A DNA stretch of 64,000 bases from assembly GCF_036541405.1 (NCBI RefSeq), contig NZ_JAZHFS010000015.1:1-64000 (forward strand), written 5' to 3'. The DNA comes from Clostridium_AD frigoriphilum (GTDB taxonomy: Bacteria > Bacillota > Clostridia > Clostridiales > Clostridiaceae). The position numbers and the translations under genes were made by a program. Below are positions 9,733 through 17,834 of the stretch, piece by piece; positions within the stretch are counted from its first letter, which is position 1; each line of letters starts with the position of its first letter. Below the pieces are notes generated by a model. That model saw only the letters and a program-made list of their open reading frames with translations. It was not told the origin of the DNA and did not search any database.

Positions 9733-10476
9733 ATGGAGTTTTTAAGAACGGATGAAACTTTAGATGATCTTCAACTAAAAGGCATTCACGTTATTCAAAA
9801 AAAACACGCTTTTCGATTTGGAGTGGATGCAGTACTGCTTGCCAATTTTGTGAAAGTAAGAAAAAATGCTAAAGTTGTTGATTTATGCACTGGTACGGGC
9901 ATAATACCTTTTATATTAGCAGGTAAAACAACCGCAAGTAATATAATTGGAGTGGAAATTCAAGAAGAGTTTGTTGATATGGCAAATAGGTCCATAGAAT
10001 ATAACAATTTAGAGGATAAAATTAAATTTATAAATGGAGATTTAAAAGATATAGAACTTATTAAAACTCTTGATAAGGTAGATATTGTTACAGTTAATCC
10101 ACCTTATAAACTTCAAAACTCTGGCTTAATAAGTTTAAATGATAAGGACGCTATAGCAAGACATGAAATTTGTTGCACATTAGAAGATGTAATTATTGCA
10201 TGTAGAATTCTTCTAAAGGATAATGGAAGACTGTATATGGTACATAGACCAGATAGATTAGCTGATATTTTGTGTACTATGAGGAAGCATAGGATAGAGC
10301 CTAAACGTATAAGGATGGTGCACCCAAGCGTTGATAAGGCACCTAACATTGTCCTGATTGAGGGTCAGAGGGATGGGGGGGCATTTTTAAAATGGGACCC
10401 TCCTCTTTATGTTCATGTAGAAGATGGTGGATATACTCAGGAAATTAAAAATATGTATAATTCAGATGAAAATTAA
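9733..10476 (+). CDS. trmN6: tRNA1(Val) (adenine(37)-N6)-methyltransferase-type enzyme (YabB)
   Basis: A 247-residue SAM-dependent N6-adenine methyltransferase of the TrmN6/YabB family. It has the SAM-binding motif VVDLCTGTGIIPF and the catalytic NPPYKL tetrapeptide near residue 120. The N-terminal DDLQLKGIHVIQ...FGVDAVLLA is family-typical. The frame opens earlier, but GAAAGGAG positioned for the ATG at 9733 matches the family start. It precedes rsmI, as in Bacillus where yazA lies between; yazA is missing here. Confidence 0.9.
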   Translation: MEFLRTDETLDDLQLKGIHVIQKKHAFRFGVDAVLLANFVKVRKNAKVVDLCTGTGIIPFILAGKTTASNIIGVEIQEEFVDMANRSIEYNNLEDKIKFINGDLKDIELIKTLDKVDIVTVNPPYKLQNSGLISLNDKDAIARHEICCTLEDVIIACRILLKDNGRLYMVHRPDRLADILCTMRKHRIEPKRIRMVHPSVDKAPNIVLIEGQRDGGAFLKWDPPLYVHVEDGGYTQEIKNMYNSDEN

Positions 10477-10505
10477 TGTAAATACTACAGAGAAGGGTGA
10501 TAAGA

Positions 10506-11348
10506 ATGGCAGGAAAATTATATTTAGTTCCAACTCCGATAGGAAATTTAAAGGATATTACGCTTAGAGCATTAGAAGTGCTTCAAAGTGTGGATATAAT
10601 AGCAGCAGAAGATACAAGGCAAAGTTTAAAACTTCTAAATCATTTTAATATAAAAAAAATACTTATAAGTTATCATAAGTTTAATGAGTTAGGAAAAAGC
10701 GAGGATATAATTAGGCAAGTAAAAGAAGGTAAAAATATAGCTATTATTAGTGATGCAGGAACGCCTGGAATATCAGACCCTGGAAGTGTTATAGTTTCAA
10801 AGTGTATAGAGCAAAACATAGAATTTGTGGTATTACCTGGAGCTACCGCAATTACTACTGCACTTGTATATTCTGGACTTGACACTACAAAATTTATTTT
10901 TAGAGGATTTTTGCCTAGGGAGAATAAAGAAAGAAAACCTATTATTGATGATTTAATAAATAGGAGTGAGACTTTAATTTTTTATGAGGCTCCTCACAGG
11001 CTCTTAAGTACTTTAGAATTTTTATATGAAAATGTTGGAAATAGAAAGATATCAATGTGTAGGGAGCTTACAAAGCTGTATGAAGAGATAATAAGGCTAA
11101 CACTGGAACAAGCAATAGAATATTATAAACAGAATTCTCCAAGAGGAGAATATGTATTGGTAGTTGAAGGTAAGAGTAAGGAAGCTATAGCTAAAGATGA
11201 AAGGGCTAAATGGGATTCGCTAACTATAGAAGAGCATATACAAAAATATATGGATGACGGAATAAATAAAAAAGATGCAATGAAGTTAGTTGCGAAGGAT
11301 AGAAATTTGCCTAAGTCAGAAATATATAAACATTCTTTAAAATTATGA
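10506..11348 (+). CDS. rsmI: 16S rRNA (cytidine(1402)-2'-O)-methyltransferase
   Basis: A 280-residue tetrapyrrole-methylase-fold enzyme that 2'-O-methylates C1402 in the ribosomal P site. Signatures are LYLVPTPIGNLKDIT at the N-terminus, the EDTRQS motif, ISDAGTPGISDPG and LPGATAI. A GTG at 10497 is in frame, but AGAAGGG is spaced for the ATG at 10506. It is 29 bases after trmN6 and surely cotranscribed. In Bacillus abrB and metS would follow; here other genes intervene. Confidence 0.95.
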   Translation: MAGKLYLVPTPIGNLKDITLRALEVLQSVDIIAAEDTRQSLKLLNHFNIKKILISYHKFNELGKSEDIIRQVKEGKNIAIISDAGTPGISDPGSVIVSKCIEQNIEFVVLPGATAITTALVYSGLDTTKFIFRGFLPRENKERKPIIDDLINRSETLIFYEAPHRLLSTLEFLYENVGNRKISMCRELTKLYEEIIRLTLEQAIEYYKQNSPRGEYVLVVEGKSKEAIAKDERAKWDSLTIEEHIQKYMDDGINKKDAMKLVAKDRNLPKSEIYKHSLKL

Positions 11349-11548
11349 AAATGTGATACAAAATATGTAAATAAATGTATAATAACAGACATATAATTGA
11401 AAAATAAAATAAAATTTACAGTACAATCTATGTTTTCGTTGAAAATTATGATAAAATAATGGTACAATGTAATCGTTGATTTAAAAAAAATAATTTAAAA
11501 ACCAATAAATTGTAAAAATACATAATATTACATATGAGGGGGATTAAG

Positions 11549-12655
11549 TTGCGTAAAAGAATAATATCATTGATAGTAACAATTGGCGTTGCAGCTACAA
11601 TAAGCATGCAGGTAATGGCAAATCCATTATCAGATAAACTTAGTAATCAAAAAAGTCAGTTAGAAAGTCAAAAAAACGCATACAAGAAAGCTCAAAGTAA
11701 CATTCAAAGCATAGAAGTATCAATTGAAAAATTAGATTCAGATATAGAAACGATGTATACACAAGTTGATAAAACAAAGGTTAAAGTAGGGGAAACCCAG
11801 AAACAAATAGTGAAGACAACAAAGGATATACAAGTTGCGCAGGATAATATTAAAAAAGAACAAGACTTATTTAATGAGAGAATGCGAAGCATGTATATGA
11901 ATGGCGCCGGTAGCTATGTGGAAGTTTTATTAAATTCAGAGGGAATAGGGGATTTTATTTCAAGAGCTGAAACTGTTAAAAAAATTGTTGAGTATGATAA
12001 TAATATTGTCACAGAGTTAACAGCTAAAAAAAATAAGGTTGAAAACCAAAAGAGAGCACTTGAAACTGAGAAAACAAAGCTACTATTGTTAAAAGCTGAT
12101 AATGAGGCAAAACTCGCAAAGCTTAAAGATACTAAAAAAGATCAAAGTGTATTAATCTTGGAAGCTACAAAACAAGAAAAATTGTATTCTGGCAAGGTTA
12201 ATGATGGACAAGCTACAGTAGATGCTACTATGAAACAAATACAACAAATGAAAGATAATCTTCCTAATTACACTGCATCTAGAGGAGGATCATCATCATC
12301 ATTTAGTTCAAATGCTGTAGTTGCATATGCTAGTAATTTTTTAGGGACGCCATATGTTTGGGGCGCTAGTGGTCCTCAGTTTTTTGATTGCTCTGGATTT
12401 ATGCAATATGTATATGCTCATTTCGGTGTTTCACTTAGTAGAACTACTTATACACAAATAAATGAAGGTTCATATGTAGCAAGAGGAGATTTGCAAGCAG
12501 GAGATTTAATTTTCTTTGGTACAGCGGCAGATCCACACCATGTAGGAATGTATGTAGGTAATAACTCATATATTGAAGCACCACGTACTGGTGATGTAAT
12601 CAAAATAACAGAATTGACAAGAGGAGATTATGTTACTGCGAGAAGAGTTAGGTAA
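11549..12655 (+). CDS. Secreted NlpC/P60 peptidoglycan hydrolase with coiled coil
   Basis: A 368-residue exported wall hydrolase of the CwlO/PcsB architecture. It has a signal peptide (about residues 1-25, ending VMA), a long coiled-coil domain (about 30-220), a serine-rich linker, and a C-terminal NlpC/P60 domain (about 250-368). Catalytic residues are visible: Cys in FFDCSGF, His in PHHVGMYVG, and a polar residue after it. It likely cleaves D-iso-Glu-DAP links during growth or division. The start is a TTG with GAGGGGG 6-7 bases before it; the in-frame ATG at 11534 lacks a site. Confidence 0.9.
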   Translation: MRKRIISLIVTIGVAATISMQVMANPLSDKLSNQKSQLESQKNAYKKAQSNIQSIEVSIEKLDSDIETMYTQVDKTKVKVGETQKQIVKTTKDIQVAQDNIKKEQDLFNERMRSMYMNGAGSYVEVLLNSEGIGDFISRAETVKKIVEYDNNIVTELTAKKNKVENQKRALETEKTKLLLLKADNEAKLAKLKDTKKDQSVLILEATKQEKLYSGKVNDGQATVDATMKQIQQMKDNLPNYTASRGGSSSSFSSNAVVAYASNFLGTPYVWGASGPQFFDCSGFMQYVYAHFGVSLSRTTYTQINEGSYVARGDLQAGDLIFFGTAADPHHVGMYVGNNSYIEAPRTGDVIKITELTRGDYVTARRVR

Positions 12656-12667
12656 AGTTTTATTTAG

Positions 12668-12697
12668 ACAGGCTACTTAAATAGCCTGTTTTTTTAT
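12668..12697 (+). terminator. Intrinsic terminator
   Basis: ACAGGCTACTT pairs with AAATAGCCTGT and is followed by a run of Ts. Confidence 0.85.
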
Positions 12698-12819
12698 TAG
12701 TAATAAAATTTTATAAAGCTTTAAAATAAGGAATCTTAGCATATTAAATTGAATTTGGTTAAAAATTTATTGAAATAGTATAGAAAGCAAATAGCAGAAA
12801 AAGATAAATATTGAATTAA

Positions 12820-12912
12820 AAAAGAAGAAGTGACACTACTTACTACACACAAAAACTAACAGATTATGAACAGGCATTGGTAGACAATGTGGATAAAAAT
12901 ATGTCAGAATAA
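12820..12912 (+). pseudogene. Possible gene remnant (C-terminal fragment)
   Basis: A 30-codon stretch bounded by stops that reads like real protein (TYYTQKLTDYEQALVDNV...). It has no start codon or ribosome binding site of its own. It may be the tail of a lost gene; no family is recognised. The call rests only on composition. Confidence 0.25.
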
Positions 12913-12961
12913 CTTTTAATATGTATAAGCACTGAAATAAGGCTTTCGCATATAAATATAA

Positions 12962-13005
12962 CTATCCACAGCTTCTGTTGATTAAATGTTGAAAACTGTG
13001 GATAA
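12962..13005. promoter_or_regulatory. DnaA-box pair
   Basis: One exact DnaA box (TGTGGATAA, 12997-13005) and one single-mismatch box (CTATCCACA, 12962-12970) lie in opposite orientation 26 bases apart, in the 560-base gap before argF. The rest of that gap (12700-13262) is AT-rich without a clear gene. Confidence 0.5.
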
Positions 13006-13262
13006 CTTATCCTAAATATTAAAAATATAGCTATTTGCAATATTATATTTAAAATAAATCATATTCTATAATGAAAATCTTGTAATAAGATAGGGTATAA
13101 TGTTTTATGCTTTTACATAGGAAAAATTTAGTATAAATACAAAAATACATTGAAACTTTGGGAATAGTAGTACATTATAATAATAAACAACTTTTACGGG
13201 TCACTTAAAAATAATTTATTTGTGATGGTAAAGGTTCGTAAAGATAAGAGAGGAGAATTATT

Positions 13263-14261
13263 ATGTTTAACTTAAGGAACAGAAATTTTTTAACACTTAT
13301 GGATTTTTCACCAAAAGAGATTCATTATTTTCTTGAATTAGCTAGAGATTTAAAGAGGGCTAAATATGCAGGTACAGAAAGGCAAACATTAAAGGGTAAG
13401 AATATAGTATTATTATTTGAGAAAGATTCAACTAGAACGAGATGTTCATTTGAAGTTGGAGCACTTGATCAAGGAGCACATGTTACATATCTTGGACCGA
13501 CAGGGAGCCAAATGGGTAAAAAGGAGTCGATCGCAGATACTGCAAGGGTTTTAGGCAGAATGTATGATGGGATTGAATATAGAGGGTATGGCCAAGACGT
13601 AGTTGAGGAACTAGCAAAATATGCAGGAGTGCCAGTATGGAATGGATTAACTACCGAGGATCACCCTACTCAAATTCTTGCTGACTTTTTAACCGTGCAA
13701 GAACATTTTTCAAAACCATTAAATGAAATTAAGTTTGTTTATGCAGGGGATGGAAGAAATAATATGGCAAATGCTCTTATGATAGGAGCGGCTAAGATGG
13801 GAATGGACTTTAGAATAATTGCACCAAATACATTATTTCCGCAGGAAGCACTAGTTAGTAAATGTAGAGAAGTAGCAAAGGAGACAGGAGCAAGCATTAC
13901 GATTACTGACAATGTAGCAAAAGGAGTAAAGGATGCAGACGTTATATATACTGATGTTTGGGTTTCAATGGGAGAAGCAGATGAGGTTTGGGCTCAAAGA
14001 ATTAATCTGTTAAAACCGTATCAAGTTAATAAAGAAATGATGGATTTAACCGGAAATAAGAATACTAAATTTATGCATTGTTTGCCAGCATTCCATAATT
14101 TGAAAACTAAAGTTGGTATGGATATATATGAAAAATTTGGGATGAATGGTGTAGAGGTTACGGATGAAGTATTTGAAAGTCCAGCTTCAATAGTATTTGA
14201 TGAAGCGGAAAATAGAATGCATACTATAAAAGCAATTATGGTGGCGACCCTGGGGGATTAA
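13263..14261 (+). CDS. argF: Ornithine carbamoyltransferase
   Basis: A 332-residue catabolic/anabolic OTCase (ornithine + carbamoyl phosphate to citrulline). The carbamoyl-phosphate loop KDSTRTRCSFE is near residue 55, EDHPTQILAD near 140, and the ornithine loop MHCLPAFHN near 270. The N-terminal NLRNRNFLTLMDFSP is family-typical. ATG follows GAGGAG. No other arginine gene is adjacent, so pathway direction (biosynthesis or deiminase route) is not decided by context. Confidence 0.95.
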   Translation: MFNLRNRNFLTLMDFSPKEIHYFLELARDLKRAKYAGTERQTLKGKNIVLLFEKDSTRTRCSFEVGALDQGAHVTYLGPTGSQMGKKESIADTARVLGRMYDGIEYRGYGQDVVEELAKYAGVPVWNGLTTEDHPTQILADFLTVQEHFSKPLNEIKFVYAGDGRNNMANALMIGAAKMGMDFRIIAPNTLFPQEALVSKCREVAKETGASITITDNVAKGVKDADVIYTDVWVSMGEADEVWAQRINLLKPYQVNKEMMDLTGNKNTKFMHCLPAFHNLKTKVGMDIYEKFGMNGVEVTDEVFESPASIVFDEAENRMHTIKAIMVATLGD

Positions 14262-14292
14262 TTTATTAGTGTAATGGTGTAGGGTAACATAC

Positions 14293-14327
14293 TGTAATAT
14301 CTAATATATCCTACATTGGATATTACA
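14293..14327 (+). terminator. Possible terminator after argF
   Basis: TGTAATATC pairs with GATATTACA, 31 bases after the argF stop. An A-rich rather than T-rich tail makes it weak as an intrinsic terminator. Confidence 0.4.
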
Positions 14328-14423
14328 TAAAAACAAATAAAAAACAAATAAAAAATTTAGCATAAACGTCAGTATATTATAATATTTATTTATAGTTGAT
14401 AAATATTAAGGGGGTAGATGTTT

Positions 14424-14630
14424 ATGCTAAATAATATACCAAAATTTATTTATGACCTATGTGGGGAAAAAGTTGAGGTTATGGATTATTCAAAGGTCTT
14501 TTTTGAGAATAAGAATGAAGAGGGTTATGTACTACATGTAGAACAGCATGATAGAGTTACATCTATAAATGAATTTGAATTAGAAAGGAGAGAAGATAAG
14601 TATTATTGCACGAGAAAATTGTTTAGTTAA
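14424..14630 (+). CDS. Small hypothetical protein
   Basis: A 68-residue protein (LNNIPKFIYDLCGEKVEV...), mostly beta-pattern with charged residues and no recognised family. Two ATGs are close together: AGGGGG is only 3-4 bases from the first (14418) and 9-10 from the second (14424), so the second is preferred. It is a single gene with its own terminator. Confidence 0.6.
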   Translation: MLNNIPKFIYDLCGEKVEVMDYSKVFFENKNEEGYVLHVEQHDRVTSINEFELERREDKYYCTRKLFS

Positions 14631-14687
14631 TTAAATTTCTATAACATAGATTAAATGGGATTAACACATATAGATATGAAAGATAAT

Positions 14688-14730
14688 AAAAATAAGGACA
14701 ATTGTTATAAGAATTGTCCTTATTTTTATT
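14688..14730. terminator. Bidirectional terminator
   Basis: AAAAATAAGGACAATT pairs with AATTGTCCTTATTTTT. It separates the small gene (+) from ispF (-). Confidence 0.88.
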
Positions 14731-14766
14731 TAATGACATTTCAGCGACCCAGGAGACGATTTAACA
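14730..14766 (+). repeat. Dispersed repeat copy (TTAAYGACATTTCAG half-site plus AGGAGA-GATTTAACA motif)
   Basis: TTAATGACATTTCAG (14730-14744) is nearly the same as the left arm at 6181. It is followed by CAGGAGACGATTTAACA, close to the segments at 6345-6362 and 15352-15369. It lies just beyond the 3' end of ispF. Confidence 0.65.
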
Positions 14767-14781
14767 CAAGATTATAAATAG

Positions 14782-15249
14782 CTATTTTAAAAGACAAATA
14801 GCATTAGAGGATATTCCCTCGCAGTGACCAGTGAAACCGAGTCCTTCCTCGGTAGTAGCTTTAATATTAACCTTATCTATAGGTAAATCAAGAGCGGTCG
14901 CAATATTTTTTACCATATAGGGTATATGTGGTGCCATTTTAGGTTCTTGTGCTATTATTGTAGCATCAATATTTTCAATTATATAATTTTTATTTTTTAT
15001 TAGGTTACAAACATATTTAAGTAAGGAAATACTTGATATGCCTTTATATTTAATGTCAGTGTCAGGAAAATGTTTTCCAATATCACCAAGTGCAGCAGCA
15101 CCTAAGAGTGCATCCATAATTGCATGAACTAGAACATCTGCATCTGAATGACCAAGTAAACCAGTCGTGTGAGGTATAGTTACTCCCCCGAGTATTAATT
15201 TTCTATCATTAACTAATCTATGAACATCATATCCCATTCCTATTCTCAA
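14782..15249 (-). CDS. ispF: 2-C-methyl-D-erythritol 2,4-cyclodiphosphate synthase
   Basis: A 155-residue enzyme of the MEP isoprenoid pathway that forms the cyclic diphosphate. The signature DVHRL, the zinc ligands in GYDVH and LLGHSDADVLVHA, and GDIGKHFPDTD are all present; the C-terminal TTEEGLGFTG motif is intact. The start is a TTG with GAGG upstream; the next in-frame Met is at residue 5. It is a lone gene; ispD is not adjacent. Confidence 0.95.
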   Translation of the reverse strand: MRIGMGYDVHRLVNDRKLILGGVTIPHTTGLLGHSDADVLVHAIMDALLGAAALGDIGKHFPDTDIKYKGISSISLLKYVCNLIKNKNYIIENIDATIIAQEPKMAPHIPYMVKNIATALDLPIDKVNIKATTEEGLGFTGHCEGISSNAICLLK

Positions 15250-15343
15250 GCGAATTACCTCTTTTCAATTTAATTTATACTTATGTGCCTAATATACCAT
15301 TTCACGAGATGGTAATCAAGAAAATTTATTAGGGAGATATATT

Positions 15344-15369
15344 GCAGCAACTCAGGAGATAATTTAACA
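15344..15369 (+). repeat. Copy of AGGAGA-ATTTAACA motif
   Basis: GCAGCAACTCAGGAGATAAT followed by TTAACA resembles the segments at 6335-6362 and 14742-14766. Here it is in a non-coding region, so it is not a ribosome binding site. Confidence 0.5.
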
Positions 15370-15421
15370 GTTTAGACGTAGTAAATGCGAGTGATATTAT
15401 AGATAATAAGTTATTAACATG

Positions 15422-16162
15422 TTATCAACAAAACTGTGGATAATGTGCATAACTTAACAATTAAATTTTGAATTATTTTATTTAACACACAAATATTTAC
15501 ATAATATATTCCAATATATACATAATAACGACAAATAACGAATCATTAACATCAACTCCACAAGTTATACACAGAAAAGATGTGGATAATGTGTATAACT
15601 ATTAAATAGTTCGTAATTTTTAACATATAATTACATATGTTAAAAGAGATTGTGGATTAGTAAAACTTAATGTGTACAATCTGTGAGTCTAAATAAAAAA
15701 AATAATAAATTTAAAATAATTAGATAGATAAAAGAAAATAATGTAAATTAAATATAATATTACAATTTGAAAAGCTTATAATTAAATTGGTATAATATAT
15801 AAATTATAAGATAAAATGTATTTATGAGTTTTATGGCAAAACGTGGCTATAACTAAAATACAATGCGTATAATATAAATTAAAAAAGGATTATAGGTGTG
15901 AAATAAACACCATAGGCCTGGAACGTGAAAATGATTACATAGTAGTCTATATTACAATTGTGATCATTAGAGTAGTAGACGGTGAGTAGTAGCGATTTGA
16001 GATAAAGTTAAGAGATCTTACATGAATTTAAAGAAAATAAACAAGTAGTTATTTATAAGTTAAAAGCATAATTTTAAACCAATTTACAACTTAAATATAA
16101 TAGTTATTATTAACTAAGAGTAACAAGTTATCCACAAAATCTGTGTGCACAATGTTGATAAC
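15422..16162. promoter_or_regulatory. DnaA-box cluster in a 1-kb non-coding region
   Basis: Six exact matches to TTATNCACA (either strand) lie at 15435-15443, 15444-15452, 15565-15573, 15581-15589, 15590-15598 and 16128-16136. Single-mismatch boxes occur at 15422-15430, 15651-15659 and 16154-16162. Two of the matches form abutting tandem pairs (15435-15452 and 15581-15598). A very AT-rich tract (15690-15760) follows. By base composition far fewer than one exact match is expected here. Whether it is an origin, a DnaA reservoir or a regulatory site is not determined; dnaA and dnaN are not in the window. Confidence 0.75.
15767..15796 (+). promoter_or_regulatory. Sigma-A-type promoter in the non-coding region
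   Basis: TTGAAA, an 18-base spacer, then TATAAT. Any transcript would start near 15803 and run toward 16202 with no good reading frame. Confidence 0.6.
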
Positions 16163-16202
16163 TTTTAAATAAAGCAAAAAACACACAAATTTGTGTGTTT
16201 TT
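15803..16202 (+). ncRNA. Candidate non-coding transcript
   Basis: The stretch between the promoter at 15767 and the terminator ending at 16202 has no open frame longer than about 10 codons with a ribosome binding site. It has local hairpins: GGTGT/ACACC at 15895-15911 and GTCTA/TAGAC around 15945-15980. The more GC-balanced segment 15885-15995 stands out from the AT-rich surroundings. No known RNA family was recognised. Promoter and terminator are seen; that an RNA is made is inference. Confidence 0.35.
16176..16202. terminator. Bidirectional terminator
   Basis: A perfect palindrome, AAAAACACACAAA with TTTGTGTGTTTTT. It lies 56 bases after the rluF stop (-) and at the right end of the possible + strand transcript. 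Confidence 0.85.
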
Positions 16203-16257
16203 CAAGTGTTTTTTAACATTAGAGGTAGCGATTTAATACAAAAACATATGGTGGTTT

Positions 16258-17043
16258 TTATTTAGAAGCATTTTCAGTTTTTATGGAGTCTGAAATTAGA
16301 TTATTAATACCCATTAGTTCATTTTTAGATAGATATCTCCATCTGCCGGTAGGTAAATTATCTATAGAAACATTCATAATTCTAAGTCTCTCAAGTCTCA
16401 TAACCGAGTAACCTAAATACTCACACATTCTTCGTATTTGACGGTTAAGTCCCTGAGTTAAAATTATTTTGAAAACATATTTGCTTTCTTTTTTTACCAA
16501 ACATTTTTTGGTAGTAGTTTTGAGTATAGGGATACCATTTGCCATATTTTTTATGAAATCAGGAGATATTGGTTTATCTACAGTAACAATATACTCTTTT
16601 TCATGACTATTACCTGAACGTAAAATTTTATTTACAATGTCACCATCATTAGTTAAAAAGATAAGACCTTGAGAAGCTTTGTCGAGACGACCGATTGGGA
16701 AGATCCGTTTTGGGTAATTTATAAAATCTATGATATTTCCATTGATTTTATGCTCTGTAGTGCATGTTATTCCAACAGGTTTATTGAAAGCTAAATAAAT
16801 GTGATCTTCTTTGTTTTTTAGTGGGTTACCATTTATTTTAATGTCATCAGTTTTACACACCTGGGTGCCCATTTCAGGTATTTTGCCATTTACGGTGACT
16901 TTACCTTTATCAATTAGCTTATCTGCTTCACGCCTAGAACAAAAACCTGTTTCACTTATGAATTTGTTTAATCTAGTTTTTGAATCATTAGTTTCATAGT
17001 GATTAATAATATTTTTCTCTTTAACGCCTTGTATGATTCTCAT
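16258..17043 (-). CDS. rluF: 23S rRNA pseudouridine synthase, RluF type
   Basis: A 261-residue RsuA/RluB/E/F-family enzyme. An N-terminal S4 RNA-binding domain (about residues 24-70, TRLNKFISETGFCSRREAD) precedes the synthase domain, whose catalytic Asp is in GRLDKASQGL. The sequence after it (SHEKEYIVTVDKPI, GIPIL, KCLVKK, GLNRQIRRMCE, RLERLRIMNV) follows RluF closely, which in E. coli modifies U2604. ATG is preceded by a GGGCGG-type site. It stands alone. Confidence 0.88.
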   Translation of the reverse strand: MRIIQGVKEKNIINHYETNDSKTRLNKFISETGFCSRREADKLIDKGKVTVNGKIPEMGTQVCKTDDIKINGNPLKNKEDHIYLAFNKPVGITCTTEHKINGNIIDFINYPKRIFPIGRLDKASQGLIFLTNDGDIVNKILRSGNSHEKEYIVTVDKPISPDFIKNMANGIPILKTTTKKCLVKKESKYVFKIILTQGLNRQIRRMCEYLGYSVMRLERLRIMNVSIDNLPTGRWRYLSKNELMGINNLISDSIKTENASK

Positions 17044-17101
17044 TTCGCACCGCCCTTAGAAGTTATAATGTAAATATAAGATAAGTATCTTTAATGTTCA
17101 T

Positions 17102-17674
17102 CTAATTAATTATTGCTTGTCCATTATCATTTATTAGAACTTTGAAATTATGGGTCTCTGCATATTTTTCAAACTCAGTTAAGTTTATTGGAGTTTTATT
17201 TGTATTGCCATTAATAAATATAGAAATTTTAAAACCGTCGTCTGCATGTGCTTTAGTTAAATATTTTTGCTTAATAGATTCATCTAAAATTAAAATTAAG
17301 GACTGGTTAAGGGATGTATCTTTGAGATTTACAAGTTGTTTTATTTTATACCCGCCAGAACTAATCCCCTCAACATTCGTAACATTATTTGAAGCATTTA
17401 CATCCATTTTTAGAGAACAATTCATGTTGACGATAACGGAGTAATTATATCTATTATTCATATATAATTGTCTTATTAAAAATACTATTAATAAAGAGCA
17501 AATAAGTGATAAAATGTATTTCCAAAGGGCAAAGGGTTTAACTTTTTCACCTACATATATTTCACCTAGTACAGGCTCAATTACATTTCTTTTGAGAGTT
17601 ACAAATTCATTATTTTTGGTAACGACATACACCTTATTTTTTTCAATATTAATTATTTTACCTGATTTTTGCAT
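17102..17674 (-). CDS. Orphan RsgI-like anti-sigma factor
   Basis: A 190-residue protein with the RsgI_N anti-sigma domain (about residues 3-50, SGKIINIEKNKVYVVT), one membrane segment (about 51-70) and an extracytoplasmic domain. In RsgI proteins the first extracytoplasmic strand contains an Asn-Pro bond that self-cleaves; here that position reads NMNCS (83-87), with Cys replacing Pro. No sigI gene is adjacent, and the C-terminal carbohydrate-sensing modules of large RsgIs are lacking. ATG follows AGAGGTG. It may control a distant sigma factor or have lost the signalling step. Confidence 0.72.
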   Translation of the reverse strand: MQKSGKIINIEKNKVYVVTKNNEFVTLKRNVIEPVLGEIYVGEKVKPFALWKYILSLICSLLIVFLIRQLYMNNRYNYSVIVNMNCSLKMDVNASNNVTNVEGISSGGYKIKQLVNLKDTSLNQSLILILDESIKQKYLTKAHADDGFKISIFINGNTNKTPINLTEFEKYAETHNFKVLINDNGQAIIN

Positions 17675-17834
17675 AGAGGCACCTCTTTCCTAAGATAGTA
17701 AGTAGTTATATTAAATGTTTAATAATGCTTGACATAAAGAGAGAAAGTTGTTACGTTCATTGTAGTTATGTATTAAATCAAGTCATAAATATTGTGACCC
17801 CATAGCTATAATAAATAATAAATAGAGGTATATT

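Noticed and set aside
11123..11467. Minus-strand frame overlapping the end of rsmI
   Set aside because: It is antisense to a well-supported gene, rich in Phe/Ile/Ser as expected for the reverse of AT-rich coding DNA, and has no ribosome binding site.
15250..16257. Calling the DnaA-box region the chromosomal origin
   Set aside because: dnaA, dnaN and rpmH are not in the window, and gene orientation does not switch cleanly here. Box density alone does not prove an origin.
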